The position numbers and the translations under genes are program-made. Under the pieces are notes generated by a model that worked only from the letters and a program-made list of their open reading frames with translations, was not told where the DNA came from and did no database searches. This document shows positions 25,479-35,249 of a stretch of 64,000 nucleotides of DNA, piece after piece (position 1 is the first letter of the stretch; the number at the start of each line of letters is the position of its first letter). The DNA is taken from assembly GCF_035917995.1 (NCBI RefSeq), contig NZ_CP109131.1, forward strand, positions 4,836,001 to 4,900,000, given 5' to 3'. The DNA comes from Streptosporangium sp. NBC_01755. GTDB lineage: Bacteria > Actinomycetota > Actinomycetes > Streptosporangiales > Streptosporangiaceae.

Positions 25479-26834
25479 GTGGGCGACCTTGTCAAGATCT
25501 TCAAAGCGTACGACGTTCGTGGCGTCGTGCCGGACGAGCTCGACGAGGAGACCGCCGAGGCGGTCGGCGCGGCCTTCGTGGAAGTGACCGGGGCCGGGAC
25601 CGTCGTGGTGGCACATGACATGCGCGAGTCGTCGGCGCCCCTGGCGGCGGCCTTCACCAGGGGGGCCACCTCGCGGGGGGCCGACGTGATCTGCGCGGGG
25701 CTGGGGTCCACGGACCTGCTCTACTACGCGAGCGGCAGTCTCGGCCTGCCCGGGGTGATGTTCACGGCCAGCCACAACCCGGCCCGCTACAACGGCATGA
25801 AGATGTGCAGGGCCGGCGCGGTGCCGGTCGGCGGCGACACCGGACTCGTCGAGATCCGTGACCGGGCCACCGCGATCCTGGCGTCGGGCGCTCTCGGCGG
25901 CGAGGGGGGCGGGACGCTCTCCGAGCGCGACCTGCTGCGCGGCTACGCCGACCACCTGCGCGGCCTGGTCGATCTTTCCGGCATCCGGCCGCTGCGGGTC
26001 GTGGTCGACGCCGGGAACGGGATGGGCGGGTACACGGTCCCGACCGTGTTCGAGGGGCTGCCCATCGAGCTGACCGCCCTCTACTTCGAGCTCGACGGCA
26101 CCTTCCCCAACCACGAGGCCAACCCCATCGAGCCGGACAACCTGCGCGACCTGCAGAAGGCGGTGCTCGATGTGGGCGCCGACATCGGGCTGGCCTTCGA
26201 CGGCGACGCCGACCGCTGCTGGGTCGTCGACGAGCGAGGCGAATCGGTCTCCCCGTCCACGATCACCGCGCTGGTCGCCGCCCGCGAACTGGGTAAGCAC
26301 CCCGGCGCTGTGATCATCCATAACCTGATCACCTCCATGGGCGTTCCGGAGATCGTCGCCGAGCACGGTGGCCGGCCGGTCCGTACCCGGGTGGGTCACT
26401 CGTTCATCAAGGCCGAGATGGCCGAGACCGGCGCGGTCTTCGGCGGCGAGCACTCCGCCCACTACTACTTCGGGGACTTCTGGTTCGCCGACTCCGGCAT
26501 GCTGGCCGCGCTGCACGTGCTGGCCGCGCTGGGCGAGCAGGAGAAGCCGCTCTCGGAGATCCTGACCGAATACACCCGCTATGCGGCCTCCGGAGAGATC
26601 AACAGTACGGTCGCCGACCAGGCAGCGGCGACGGAGCGGGTTCGCGAGACGTTCGCGGCCCGCGACGGCGTTACCTTCGACGAGCTGGACGGCCTGACCG
26701 TCTCCGGCTCAGGATGGTGGTTCAACCTCCGTCCGTCCAACACCGAGCCGCTGCTCAGGCTGAACGCCGAGGCGGCAGACGAGATGCAGATGGCAGCGAT
26801 CAGGGACGAGGTCCTTGCTGTCGTGAGGAGCTGA
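25479..26834 (+). CDS. manB: Phosphomannomutase (phosphoglucomutase family)
   Basis: 451 residues. Interconverts mannose-6-phosphate and mannose-1-phosphate, feeding ManC. The catalytic phosphoserine loop is TASHNPARYNG with Ser98. The Mg-binding loop DGDADR is at 241-246, the sugar-binding loop GEHSAHYYFGDF and the phosphate-binding loop RPSNTEPLLRLN near the C-terminus complete the set. The start LVKIFKAYDVRGVVPDEL is the family N-terminus. It is followed after four bases by the Trm112-like gene and then the isomerase-like gene, forming one operon for GDP-mannose supply. Confidence 0.95.
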   Translation: MGDLVKIFKAYDVRGVVPDELDEETAEAVGAAFVEVTGAGTVVVAHDMRESSAPLAAAFTRGATSRGADVICAGLGSTDLLYYASGSLGLPGVMFTASHNPARYNGMKMCRAGAVPVGGDTGLVEIRDRATAILASGALGGEGGGTLSERDLLRGYADHLRGLVDLSGIRPLRVVVDAGNGMGGYTVPTVFEGLPIELTALYFELDGTFPNHEANPIEPDNLRDLQKAVLDVGADIGLAFDGDADRCWVVDERGESVSPSTITALVAARELGKHPGAVIIHNLITSMGVPEIVAEHGGRPVRTRVGHSFIKAEMAETGAVFGGEHSAHYYFGDFWFADSGMLAALHVLAALGEQEKPLSEILTEYTRYAASGEINSTVADQAAATERVRETFAARDGVTFDELDGLTVSGSGWWFNLRPSNTEPLLRLNAEAADEMQMAAIRDEVLAVVRS

Positions 26835-26838
26835 ACGA

Positions 26839-27012
26839 GTGAAGATCGACGACTGGTTGCTGGAGATCCTGGCCTGCCCCAAGTGCAAGTCTCCCCTGCG
26901 AGCCGAGCCCGAGGTGGACGAGCTGTTCTGCACCTCCGTCTCCTGTGGCCTGGTCTACCCGGTCCGGGACGACATCCCGGTCCTGCTGGTCGACGAGGCC
27001 CGGAAGTCGTGA
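26839..27012 (+). CDS. Trm112-family zinc-ribbon protein
   Basis: 57 residues; starts at a GTG behind GAGGAG, overlapping the end of manB's context. Four cysteines C13, C16, C31 and C36 (LACPKC...LFCTSVSC) form a zinc ribbon, and the end GLVYPVRDDIPVLLVDEAR is the Trm112/UPF0434 signature. In other bacteria such proteins bind and stabilise partners, often methyltransferases or glycosyl enzymes. Its stop overlaps the GTG of the isomerase-like gene. The steady place between manB and the isomerase suggests a structural or accessory role for them. Confidence 0.88.
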   Translation: MKIDDWLLEILACPKCKSPLRAEPEVDELFCTSVSCGLVYPVRDDIPVLLVDEARKS

Positions 27013-28118
27013 ATTGGGAGCCCGATCTGCTCGACGATCGGAAACGGCTGGCCGAGTATGACCCGTCGGACATGCTGCGGGCGGTGGCCGACTCGGCCGC
27101 GCAGGTCCGTACCTCTCACCGGGCTGCCATGGAGTCCGGCCTGTCCTCGCTCGCGAGGGACGGCCGGCCCCGGGCGGTCGTGGTCGCCGGTGTGGGCGCT
27201 TCGGGCATCGCCGGTGACATTCTCAACGTGGTGTGCGGTCACGGTGCCCCGCTGCCGATCGTGACGGTCAGGTCCTACCGGCTGCCCGGCTGGATCGGCG
27301 CGACCGACCTGGTGATCGCGGTGTCGCGCTCGGGCAGGACCGAGGAGACGCTCACGGTGGCCGCCGAGGCCGTCCGCCGCGGTTGCCGCCTGCTCGCCGT
27401 CGGCGCACCCGATTCGCCGCTCCACGCGATCGCCAGGCAGGCGGGGGCGCCGTTCGTGCCCGTCACGGACGGCGGCCGGCCGCGTGCCGAGGTGTGGGCG
27501 CTATCGGTTCCGCTGGTCGTCGCCGCCGCCGAGCTCGGCCTGGTCGAGGAGGCGGATGAGCAGGTGTTCGAGGGGGTGGCCAAGCGCCTTGAGGACCTCG
27601 CACACCGCTGCCGTCCGACGAGCGAGTCGTTCATCAATCCGGGCAAGTCGCTCGCGATGGAGATCGCCGAGACCGTGCCGATGATCTGGGGGTCCTCCCC
27701 GGTGGCGGCCGTCGCGGCCCACTGGTGGGCCTGTCAGCTCAATACGAACGGTAAATATCCGGCGATGTGGGGAGAACTCCCCGAGGTCGACCACAACCAG
27801 GTGGTCGCCCTCGACGGCCCGCTCGCCCACCGCGACATCTTCGCCGACGAGAGCGGCAGGTCGCTCCGGCTGTTCGTGCTGCGCGACGTGGAGGAGCACC
27901 CCCGGGTCGTACGGCACCGGGAGGCGTCGGTGCGCCTGGCGGAGAGCCGCGGTGTTCCGGTCACACAGATCGTCGCCGAGGGGGAGCACCCGCTGGAGCG
28001 GCTCGCCGCGCTGATCGCACTCGGAGACTTCGCAAGTACGTACCTCGCTCTCGGGTACGGGATCGATCCGACCCCTGTGTCGGCGATCACAGAAGTCAAG
28101 GCGAGGATTTCGCAATAG
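27009..28118 (+). CDS. SIS-domain phosphoglucose/phosphomannose isomerase
   Basis: 369 residues, Rv3256c type. Two SIS sugar-isomerase subdomains: VVVAGVGASGIAGDILNVVC and LVIAVSRSGRTEETLTVAAE in the first; VPMIWGSSPVAAVAAHWWAC and LPEVDHNQVVAL in the second, containing the catalytic Glu/His region. It would convert fructose-6-phosphate to mannose-6-phosphate (and glucose-6-phosphate), the entry into the GDP-mannose route with ManB and ManC. The GTG overlaps the Trm112 stop (GTGA). A separate type I ManA is not seen in this window. Confidence 0.88.
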   Translation: MNWEPDLLDDRKRLAEYDPSDMLRAVADSAAQVRTSHRAAMESGLSSLARDGRPRAVVVAGVGASGIAGDILNVVCGHGAPLPIVTVRSYRLPGWIGATDLVIAVSRSGRTEETLTVAAEAVRRGCRLLAVGAPDSPLHAIARQAGAPFVPVTDGGRPRAEVWALSVPLVVAAAELGLVEEADEQVFEGVAKRLEDLAHRCRPTSESFINPGKSLAMEIAETVPMIWGSSPVAAVAAHWWACQLNTNGKYPAMWGELPEVDHNQVVALDGPLAHRDIFADESGRSLRLFVLRDVEEHPRVVRHREASVRLAESRGVPVTQIVAEGEHPLERLAALIALGDFASTYLALGYGIDPTPVSAITEVKARISQ

Positions 28119-28166
28119 GATCATGTCTCGTCTTTACCGGAGCAAATGAGCTGAGCGGAGGCTGCC

Positions 28167-29096
28167 GTGAGCGCGGGCGGCGGTACCAAGGCAATCATCG
28201 CGGCATTGGCCGCCAACCTGGCGATCGCGGTGGCCAAATTCGTGGCGGCCTTCTTCACGGGGTCGTCATCCATGCTGGCCGAGGGGGTCCACTCGGTGGC
28301 CGACTCGGGTAATCAGGCGTTGCTGCTGCTAGGCGGGAAGCGCGCGCAGCGCGCGCGCACGCCGCAGCACCCGTTCGGGTACGGCCGGGAACGCTACTTC
28401 TACGCGTTCGTGGTCGCGGTCGTGCTGTTCACCATCGGCGCGGTGTTCTCGCTCTACGAGGGCTGGCACAAGATCTCCGCTCCTGAGGAGCTCAAGTCCC
28501 CGATCTGGGCCTTCGGCGTGCTGATCTTCGCGATCATCGCCGAGTCGTTCTCGTTCAGGACGGCGATCATCGAGTCCAACCACGTCCGGGGAGACCAGTC
28601 GTGGGTGCAGTTCATCCGCCGCTCCAAGTCGCCCGAGCTGCCGGTGATCGTGCTTGAGGACCTGGGCGCGCTGCTCGGCCTGATCTTCGCGCTCTTCGGC
28701 GTGACGATGGCCGTGGTGACCGGCGACCCCGTCTGGGACGGCATCGGCACCCTGATGATCGGTGTCCTGCTCGCCGTCATCGCGGTCGTGCTGGCGATCG
28801 AGACCAAGTCGCTGCTGATCGGCGAGGGCGCGGGCCCCGAGGTCGAGGTGCGCATCGCGCAGGCCCTGGAGAGCGCTCCCGAGGTGACCCGGGTCATCCA
28901 TATGCGCACGCTCCACCTGGGCCCGGAGGAGATCCTGGTCGCCGCCAAGATCGCGGTGGCGCACGACGACACGGCCGCGGATGTGGCCAGGGGCATCGAC
29001 GAGGCCGAGCAGCGCATCCGCGACGCCGTCCCCGAGGCCCGGGTCATCTACCTGGAGCCCGACCTGGACAGAGCCGGCGTCAACGGCTCAGTCTGA
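28167..29096 (+). CDS. Cation diffusion facilitator family metal efflux protein
   Basis: 309 residues with six predicted membrane helices. The metal-site segments are recognisable: MLAEGVHSVADSGNQALLLL in helix 2 and VIVLEDLGALLGLIFALFGV in helix 5 (here E-D in place of the common D-x3-D). The C-terminal ~80 residues form the cytoplasmic ferredoxin-like domain (GPEVEVRIAQALESAPEVTR, EEILVAAKIAVAHD). Exports Zn, Mn or Fe in exchange for protons; the exact metal is not clear. GTG start behind GGAGG. A hairpin terminator follows 10 bases after the stop. Confidence 0.88.
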   Translation: MSAGGGTKAIIAALAANLAIAVAKFVAAFFTGSSSMLAEGVHSVADSGNQALLLLGGKRAQRARTPQHPFGYGRERYFYAFVVAVVLFTIGAVFSLYEGWHKISAPEELKSPIWAFGVLIFAIIAESFSFRTAIIESNHVRGDQSWVQFIRRSKSPELPVIVLEDLGALLGLIFALFGVTMAVVTGDPVWDGIGTLMIGVLLAVIAVVLAIETKSLLIGEGAGPEVEVRIAQALESAPEVTRVIHMRTLHLGPEEILVAAKIAVAHDDTAADVARGIDEAEQRIRDAVPEARVIYLEPDLDRAGVNGSV

Positions 29097-29105
29097 GCCT
29101 CACCG

Positions 29106-29139
29106 GGTGGTCCGGGGCTGTGACAGGCTCCGGACCACC
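29106..29139. terminator. Bidirectional terminator between cation efflux and Fic genes
   Basis: GGTGGTCCGG (29106-29115) pairs with CCGGACCACC (29130-29139), with a 14-base loop, between two convergent genes. Confidence 0.65.
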
Positions 29140-29150
29140 TCCCGGGAGGA

Positions 29151-30623
29151 TCAGCCGAGCTGCTGACCCAACTGATCGACGGCCGCGGTCAGCACCTGGT
29201 CGATGACCTCGGTGATCTCGGACCAGCGCGCGTCGGGTGTGTCGCTGAAGACCAGTGTCACGCTGTCGTCCGGCGTCGGATGGCAGACCCAGACCGGTCC
29301 CGGGGGCTCCGTCCTCTCGGGCTCCCCGGGTGGTGACACGGCGGCCGAGACGGTGAAGACGAGGGCTCCCGTCTCCGCAGCCCCGGCCTTGATGATGGCG
29401 GTGTCGAAATGCAGCACGTATTCCATGATCTCGATATAGAGCTGTCCCCACCAGACGCCTTCGGTCAGGTTGGGCCGGAATCCCGCACCGCTCGCCATGC
29501 TCCGAAAGTGGTCTCTCCTGAGGAGAGAGCGCTGATTCGGTGGCTGAGCCTGCTCGACGAGAACGAGTGTCTCCGGGGCGATGGCCGAGAAGGCGTCACG
29601 CAGGGCGTCCCCCTGCTTTCGCAGGTAATGGATGATTTTGGTCTGAAGTGAGTCGGCCAGGTGGACGGCGGGAACCGCGCGGTTCGTGACGTCCTTGGAA
29701 AGATTCGCCCGGAGCCGGTCGACGTGCGCGCGTGCCACCTCCGCCGCCCCGCTCGCGGCCTCCCGGAGCACGGCGGGAGCCTCCAACTCGAACCGAAGCG
29801 CGCTGATCTCCAGCCGGGCGAAGAGCCGGACCAAAGGCGCCAGGTCGCCATCGTTCGCCTGGTCCAGCGCGTCGATGTATCTGGCCCGCTGGGATCGATC
29901 CACGACAAGGGGGGCGTAGTCGTCCCGCAGGAGAACCAGCAGGGTCAGAGCTCGGGCGACCCTGCCGTTGCCGTCCTCGAAAGGATGAACGCAGATGAAG
30001 CGGTGATGCAGCCACGCGGCCTTGACGATGGGGTGGACCCGCTCCATTGTCCGGTAGAGCGTGATCAGATGGTCCATCTGGGCCTGCACGTGCTCCGGCG
30101 GGGTGTACTCCAACAACGTGCCGTCTGGACGCATGACGTGGTTGGGGTGCTTCTTCCACTCTCCGTGCCGAAGGGGAGCGTCGAATGTACGGCCCAATGT
30201 GTCGGTGGCGCCGTAGACGTTCTGCCTTCGGGCGATGGCCTGGTGCAACTCTCTCACGAAGTGCACGCTCAGGTCCCTGCCTCCCCTGGCGGCGTCGGCG
30301 AGGAATTCCAGGGCGTCGTACTGCGAGCGGATGACCGCGAGCGTGTCATCGCTGATGCCGCCCTCTCTGGCGGCCACCTCCTGCGTCAGCCCTTCTGCGA
30401 CCAGAGCGAGTGTCACACCCCAGTCGACGTCGTAGAGACGCTCGATGATGCCGGTCTCGATGGCGTGCCTGCGCAGGCTGCGGCGTCGAGCCTGACGGAA
30501 CTCCTCTTCCGGGGCATGCTTCAGCCAGTCCTTCCAGGCGCCCTTCAGAGCGTCGGCCGACGCGAGGATCGCCGCGACGCCACCGTTGAGCTCTGGAAGG
30601 GCTTCGACCTCTCGCCAACGCAT
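29151..30623 (-). CDS. Fic-domain protein (probable AMPylase)
   Basis: 490 residues from the ATG at 30623 (MRWREVEALPELNG). The Fic core motif HPFEDGNGRVAR starts at H213 and has every catalytic residue of active AMP-transferases (His, Asp/Glu, Gly-Asn-Gly-Arg). Segments before it (FVRELHQAIARRQNVYGATD, YTPPEHVQAQMDHLITLYRT) are the standard Fic fold. An upstream helix with HAIETG could correspond to the inhibitory helix, although the usual Ser/Thr of S/TxxxEG/N is not evident. The C-terminal ~200 residues are not recognised. No SD sequence; TATCCT lies seven bases before the ATG. Located behind a MerR-type gene on the same strand. Confidence 0.85.
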   Translation of the reverse strand: MRWREVEALPELNGGVAAILASADALKGAWKDWLKHAPEEEFRQARRRSLRRHAIETGIIERLYDVDWGVTLALVAEGLTQEVAAREGGISDDTLAVIRSQYDALEFLADAARGGRDLSVHFVRELHQAIARRQNVYGATDTLGRTFDAPLRHGEWKKHPNHVMRPDGTLLEYTPPEHVQAQMDHLITLYRTMERVHPIVKAAWLHHRFICVHPFEDGNGRVARALTLLVLLRDDYAPLVVDRSQRARYIDALDQANDGDLAPLVRLFARLEISALRFELEAPAVLREAASGAAEVARAHVDRLRANLSKDVTNRAVPAVHLADSLQTKIIHYLRKQGDALRDAFSAIAPETLVLVEQAQPPNQRSLLRRDHFRSMASGAGFRPNLTEGVWWGQLYIEIMEYVLHFDTAIIKAGAAETGALVFTVSAAVSPPGEPERTEPPGPVWVCHPTPDDSVTLVFSDTPDARWSEITEVIDQVLTAAVDQLGQQLG

Positions 30624-30630
30624 ACGGTCG

Positions 30631-30636
30631 AGGATA
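30631..30636 (-). promoter_or_regulatory. Candidate -10 element of a leaderless fic transcript
   Basis: On the minus strand TATCCT (fits TANNNT) precedes the ATG at 30623 by seven bases, and no ribosome binding site is present. Confidence 0.4.
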
Positions 30637-30697
30637 GGGCTCGGCGGGGACAACGAGCCGTGCTTCGTGCCCCTTGGAGGGAATGGGATGCGCGGCG

Positions 30698-31039
30698 TCA
30701 CCGCTGGGTGCGGTGCTGGAGCAGTCGCAGCGCCTTCTCCTTCTCGAAGTCCAGGGCCCTGCGGGGTGCCTGGAGCCGGCCGATCCGCAGCCCCAGGTCC
30801 CGTACGGCCTGGGCGACCGCGGGCTCGCTCAGCGTTCGCAGCGCGAAGGCCAGCTCGGCGGGGGAGATGTCGAACCGTTTCTCCAGCTCGACGCCCTGAG
30901 CGACGGCGGAGAGCTCCTCGGGGCCGAACCGCCGGTGCGCGCCCTGGCCCCTGATCTCCGGGAGCAGGCCGAGCGCCTCGCGGTAGCGGAGCATCCGGGG
31001 GGACATGCCCAGTCTCCTGGCGGCCTCGGTGATCCGCAT
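30698..31039 (-). CDS. MerR-family transcriptional regulator
   Basis: 113 residues. N-terminal MerR winged helix-turn-helix: MRITEAARRLGMSPRMLRYR, EALGLLPEIRGQGAHRRFGP. The remaining ~45 residues are a helical segment. No cysteine pair for metal sensing is present, so the signal is unknown. It starts 220 bases upstream of, and divergent from, ahcY and is followed on its own strand by the fic gene after 74 bases. Control of ahcY, fic or itself is possible. The usual 19-20-bp spaced MerR promoter was not found. Confidence 0.85.
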   Translation of the reverse strand: MRITEAARRLGMSPRMLRYREALGLLPEIRGQGAHRRFGPEELSAVAQGVELEKRFDISPAELAFALRTLSEPAVAQAVRDLGLRIGRLQAPRRALDFEKEKALRLLQHRTQR

Positions 31040-31259
31040 CGCCGCCCCTCTCTGAGGATTTCCGGGAAATCTTACATTCTTGTGTCAGGTTACCCGCTCA
31101 GTGGGTGCGCGGAGTCTCTCCAGCCGCCTAAACTCGCAATCGTCGACTTTTCCGGTGGAGCGGTGAGCCCGGCCCGAGAGCGAAGCACGGTCGCGAGACG
31201 AGCGCGATCGGCGAGGGTGTGAGGCAGCGGCCGCCCATCAACCAGAGGGGTAACCACAC

Positions 31260-32687
<1,428 letters not shown>

Positions 32688-32709
32688 TACCTGCGGCTGA
32701 GGTTCATCG

Positions 32710-32736
32710 GGCCCCCGCGGCTTCGCGGGGGCCTTC
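32710..32736 (+). terminator. Hairpin after ahcY
   Basis: GGCCCCCGCG (32710-32719) and CGCGGGGGCC (32724-32733) with a GCTT loop, followed by TTC. A G+C-rich 10-bp stem typical of high-GC terminators. Confidence 0.6.
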
Positions 32737-32767
32737 GGGCGATCTGGCGGGCGATCTGGCGGGCAAT

Positions 32768-34021
32768 GTGGGGAGGGACGTGGACGGCGCTCTGGTGGCC
32801 GCGGGTGAGCGGAGGATCGGGTGGGCGGCGCGGGCGATGCCGGTGCTCACCGCCCTCGGCGAGCGGTTCGCCGCCGAGCGGCCGCTGGAAGGGTTGCGGA
32901 TCGCCGCGTGCCTGCACGTCACCGCCGAGACCGCCGTGCTCATGGGCACGCTCAGGGCGGGCGGGGCCGAGATCGCCCTGGCCGCGTCGAACCCCCTGTC
33001 CACCCAGGACGACGTCGCCGAGGCGCTCCGTGACTACGGCGTCGTCGTGCACGCGCGGGCGGGGGTTACCAGGGACGTCTACTACCGCCACATCCACCAG
33101 GCGCTCGACATCGTCCCCGACATCGTCCTGGACGACGGCTGCGACCTGGTCAACATCCTGCACACCGAGCGGACCGAACTGCTGGAGACGGTGTCCGGGG
33201 GGTGCGAGGAGACCACCACCGGCATCATCCGGCTCCGCCAGATGGCCGCGGAGAAGGCCCTGAGGTTCCCCGTGGTGGCGGTCAACGACACGCGGACGAA
33301 GCGGATGTTCGACAACCGGTACGGCACCGGCCAGTCGACCATGGACGGCATCATGCGCGCCACGAACACCCTGCTCGCGGGTAAGACCGTGGTGGTCGCC
33401 GGCTTCGGCTACTGCGGCCGGGGCGTCGCCGAACGGGCCAGGGGCCTGGGCGCGCGGGTGGTGGTGACCGAGATCGACCCCGTCAAGGCGTTGGACGCCC
33501 TGCTGCAGGGCTACGACGTGCGGTCGATGGCGGCGGCCGCCCGCGCCGGAGACGTGTTCGTCACGGTCACGGGCAACCGCGACGTGATCAGGGGCGAGCA
33601 CCTGGTGGAGATGAAGGACGGCGCGATCCTGGCCAACGCCGGACACTTCGACGTCGAGATCGACGTCCGTGCCCTGGACGACCTGGCACAGGCGGTCCAC
33701 CGGGGGGTACGTCCCAACACCGATGAGTACGTTCTCGCGGACGGTCGCAGGATCCTGCTGCTCGCCGAGGGCCGTCTGGTGAACCTGACGGCCGCGGAGG
33801 GGCATCCCGCCGCGGTCATGGACATGTCCTTCTCCGCGCAGGCGCTCTCGGTGGCGTGGCTGGCCCGCGAGCGGGCGCGGCTGGAGCCGGGGGTCTACGA
33901 CGTGCCGGGGGAGGTCGACGTGGAGGTGGCGCGGCTCAAGCTGGCCGCGGCCGGGATCGAGGTGGACGAGCTCACCCCCGAGCAGGAGGAGTATCTCCAT
34001 TCGTGGCGGCTCGGCTCGTAG
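32768..34021 (+). CDS. Short-type adenosylhomocysteinase paralogue (archaeal / S-inosylhomocysteinase-like)
   Basis: 417 residues from the GTG at 32768; a GTG at 32795 is also possible. Clearly homologous to AhcY but of the shorter class lacking the ~40-residue insertion of the bacterial form and the KPEHYRY tail. Visible: [100 protein letters not shown] and [20 protein letters not shown]. This class is usual in archaea and thermophiles, where a member prefers S-inosylhomocysteine. It lies 80 bases after ahcY, so the two may share a substrate pathway or have been brought together by chance. Confidence 0.85.
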   Translation: MGRDVDGALVAAGERRIGWAARAMPVLTALGERFAAERPLEGLRIAACLHVTAETAVLMGTLRAGGAEIALAASNPLSTQDDVAEALRDYGVVVHARAGVTRDVYYRHIHQALDIVPDIVLDDGCDLVNILHTERTELLETVSGGCEETTTGIIRLRQMAAEKALRFPVVAVNDTRTKRMFDNRYGTGQSTMDGIMRATNTLLAGKTVVVAGFGYCGRGVAERARGLGARVVVTEIDPVKALDALLQGYDVRSMAAAARAGDVFVTVTGNRDVIRGEHLVEMKDGAILANAGHFDVEIDVRALDDLAQAVHRGVRPNTDEYVLADGRRILLLAEGRLVNLTAAEGHPAAVMDMSFSAQALSVAWLARERARLEPGVYDVPGEVDVEVARLKLAAAGIEVDELTPEQEEYLHSWRLGS

Positions 34022-34132
34022 TCACGCCCGCGATCCACGCGTCGACCTGAACGGGCGAGCAGGCCGCACAGGGGAGGAGTCTCCTCGTGCATGACTCTGT
34101 CGCCCTCCTCGCGACCTGGGTGCCCCGCATCG

Positions 34133-34172
34133 GCCGGCGGAGTCGTTCCCGAGCCGGCGGAGTCGTTCCCGA
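34133..34172. repeat. Two adjacent 20-bp direct repeats
   Basis: GCCGGCGGAGTCGTTCCCGA occurs at 34133-34152 and 34153-34172, in the gap between convergent genes. No known role. Confidence 0.85.
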
Positions 34173-34183
34173 AGGGAAGCGGT

Positions 34184-34837
34184 TCAGCGCCCGGCCTGCA
34201 TCTCCCGCATCCTGCGGATCTCGGCGCTCTGGGTGACCGAGACGTCGTTGGCCAGCTCCTCGATCCGCACGTGTGAGCCGGAGGTCAGGACCTGCTCGGA
34301 CATCGTGATGGCGCCCTGGTGGTGCGCGGTCATGAGCTGGAGGAAGAGCCGGTCGAAATCCTTGCCCGAGGCGGCCTTGAGCGCCTCCATCTGCTCCGGC
34401 GTGGCCATGCCGGGCATGTCGCCGTGCCCGGCGTGGTGTTCGGGAACCCGCTGCCCCTGCTGCTGGAGCCAAGAGGTCATGTACTGGATCTCCGGCCCCT
34501 GCGCGTCCTTGATCCGGGAGGCCAGGCCCTTCAGCTTGGTGTGCTCGGACCGGGTCGGGGCCAGGGAGGACATGTCGAGAGCCTGACGGTGATGAACGAT
34601 CATGTCCTGGACGTACTTCACGTCGGCCGCGTTGGCGGTGGGCAGGGGCACGAGCGTGGCGGCCTCGCTCGGGTCGACGGTCCTGGCGACCTCACCCGGC
34701 CTGCCCGGGGCGATCACCGGCGCCGAGGCCGAGGCCTGGGACTGGGCGCCGGCCTGGGGGGCCGCGGCCGGTTCCGGCTCCGAGGTGCACGCGCTGAGAG
34801 ACAGCGCGGCGATCACGGCGATGAGCGCGACGCGCAC
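34184..34837 (-). CDS. DUF305 lipoprotein
   Basis: 217 residues from the GTG at 34837, which has AAGGAGG immediately before it; an ATG eight codons upstream lacks a ribosome site. Signal peptide VRVALIAVIAALSLSAC ends in a lipobox with the modified Cys at residue 17. The mature part is a four-helix, ferritin-like DUF305 domain built of two similar halves, with His-rich signatures YVQDMIVHHRQALDMSSLAP and LFLQLMTAHHQGAITMSEQV plus HHAGHGDMPGM. Such proteins are surface proteins, often tied to copper or other metal handling; metal binding by the His pairs is inferred. Confidence 0.85.
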   Translation of the reverse strand: MRVALIAVIAALSLSACTSEPEPAAAPQAGAQSQASASAPVIAPGRPGEVARTVDPSEAATLVPLPTANAADVKYVQDMIVHHRQALDMSSLAPTRSEHTKLKGLASRIKDAQGPEIQYMTSWLQQQGQRVPEHHAGHGDMPGMATPEQMEALKAASGKDFDRLFLQLMTAHHQGAITMSEQVLTSGSHVRIEELANDVSVTQSAEIRRMREMQAGR

Positions 34838-35249
34838 CCGGCCTCCTTGGTGAATGTCCATTGACGTCCTTCAACGGCTTGAGAGCCTGGGGTTTTTAAG
34901 CCCCCGACCTGCCGGTTCACAGGTCGGGCACGCCCGAAGCCTCCTCGCCTGGACACGGCACGTCCTACCTCGTTTTTGAATGCCATGTCCAACGTGGCTG
35001 TCGCGGAACACCCCAACCTTAATGGGTCGGGCTGATACGACTAGAGGGGCCCCGCACCGAAATTGCAGGGTATTTCGGTCTGTATGTCCAGTGCCGCAAG
35101 ACCGTAACCCCTGTCGGGGCGGTCCGTAAAGGCGGCATATCGAAAACAGTTGCTGACACAGTGATGGCTTGCCTGACCGACCACACAGGATGAACGATTT
35201 AGGCATTTATGCACCCTTTATTGGTGCAGGTAGCTAGGAGGTTCAGCGA
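34838..35249. other. 412-bp intergenic region with possible structured leader
   Basis: Holds the divergent control regions of the DUF305 and first LVIVD genes. Two hairpins are visible in the plus-strand orientation: CCGAAAT/ATTTCGG at 35057-35078, and a nested GACCG...CGGTC with CCCC/GGGG inside at 35100-35124. An A+T-rich stretch with GCATTTATG follows (35203-35211). No coding sequence seen. No known riboswitch class recognised. Confidence 0.4.

Noticed and set aside
31040-31259. SAH or other riboswitch in the ahcY leader
   Set aside because: The leader was compared with the remembered SAH riboswitch core (AGGAGCGCTGC and CCCAGGCTCGG elements) and neither block is present.
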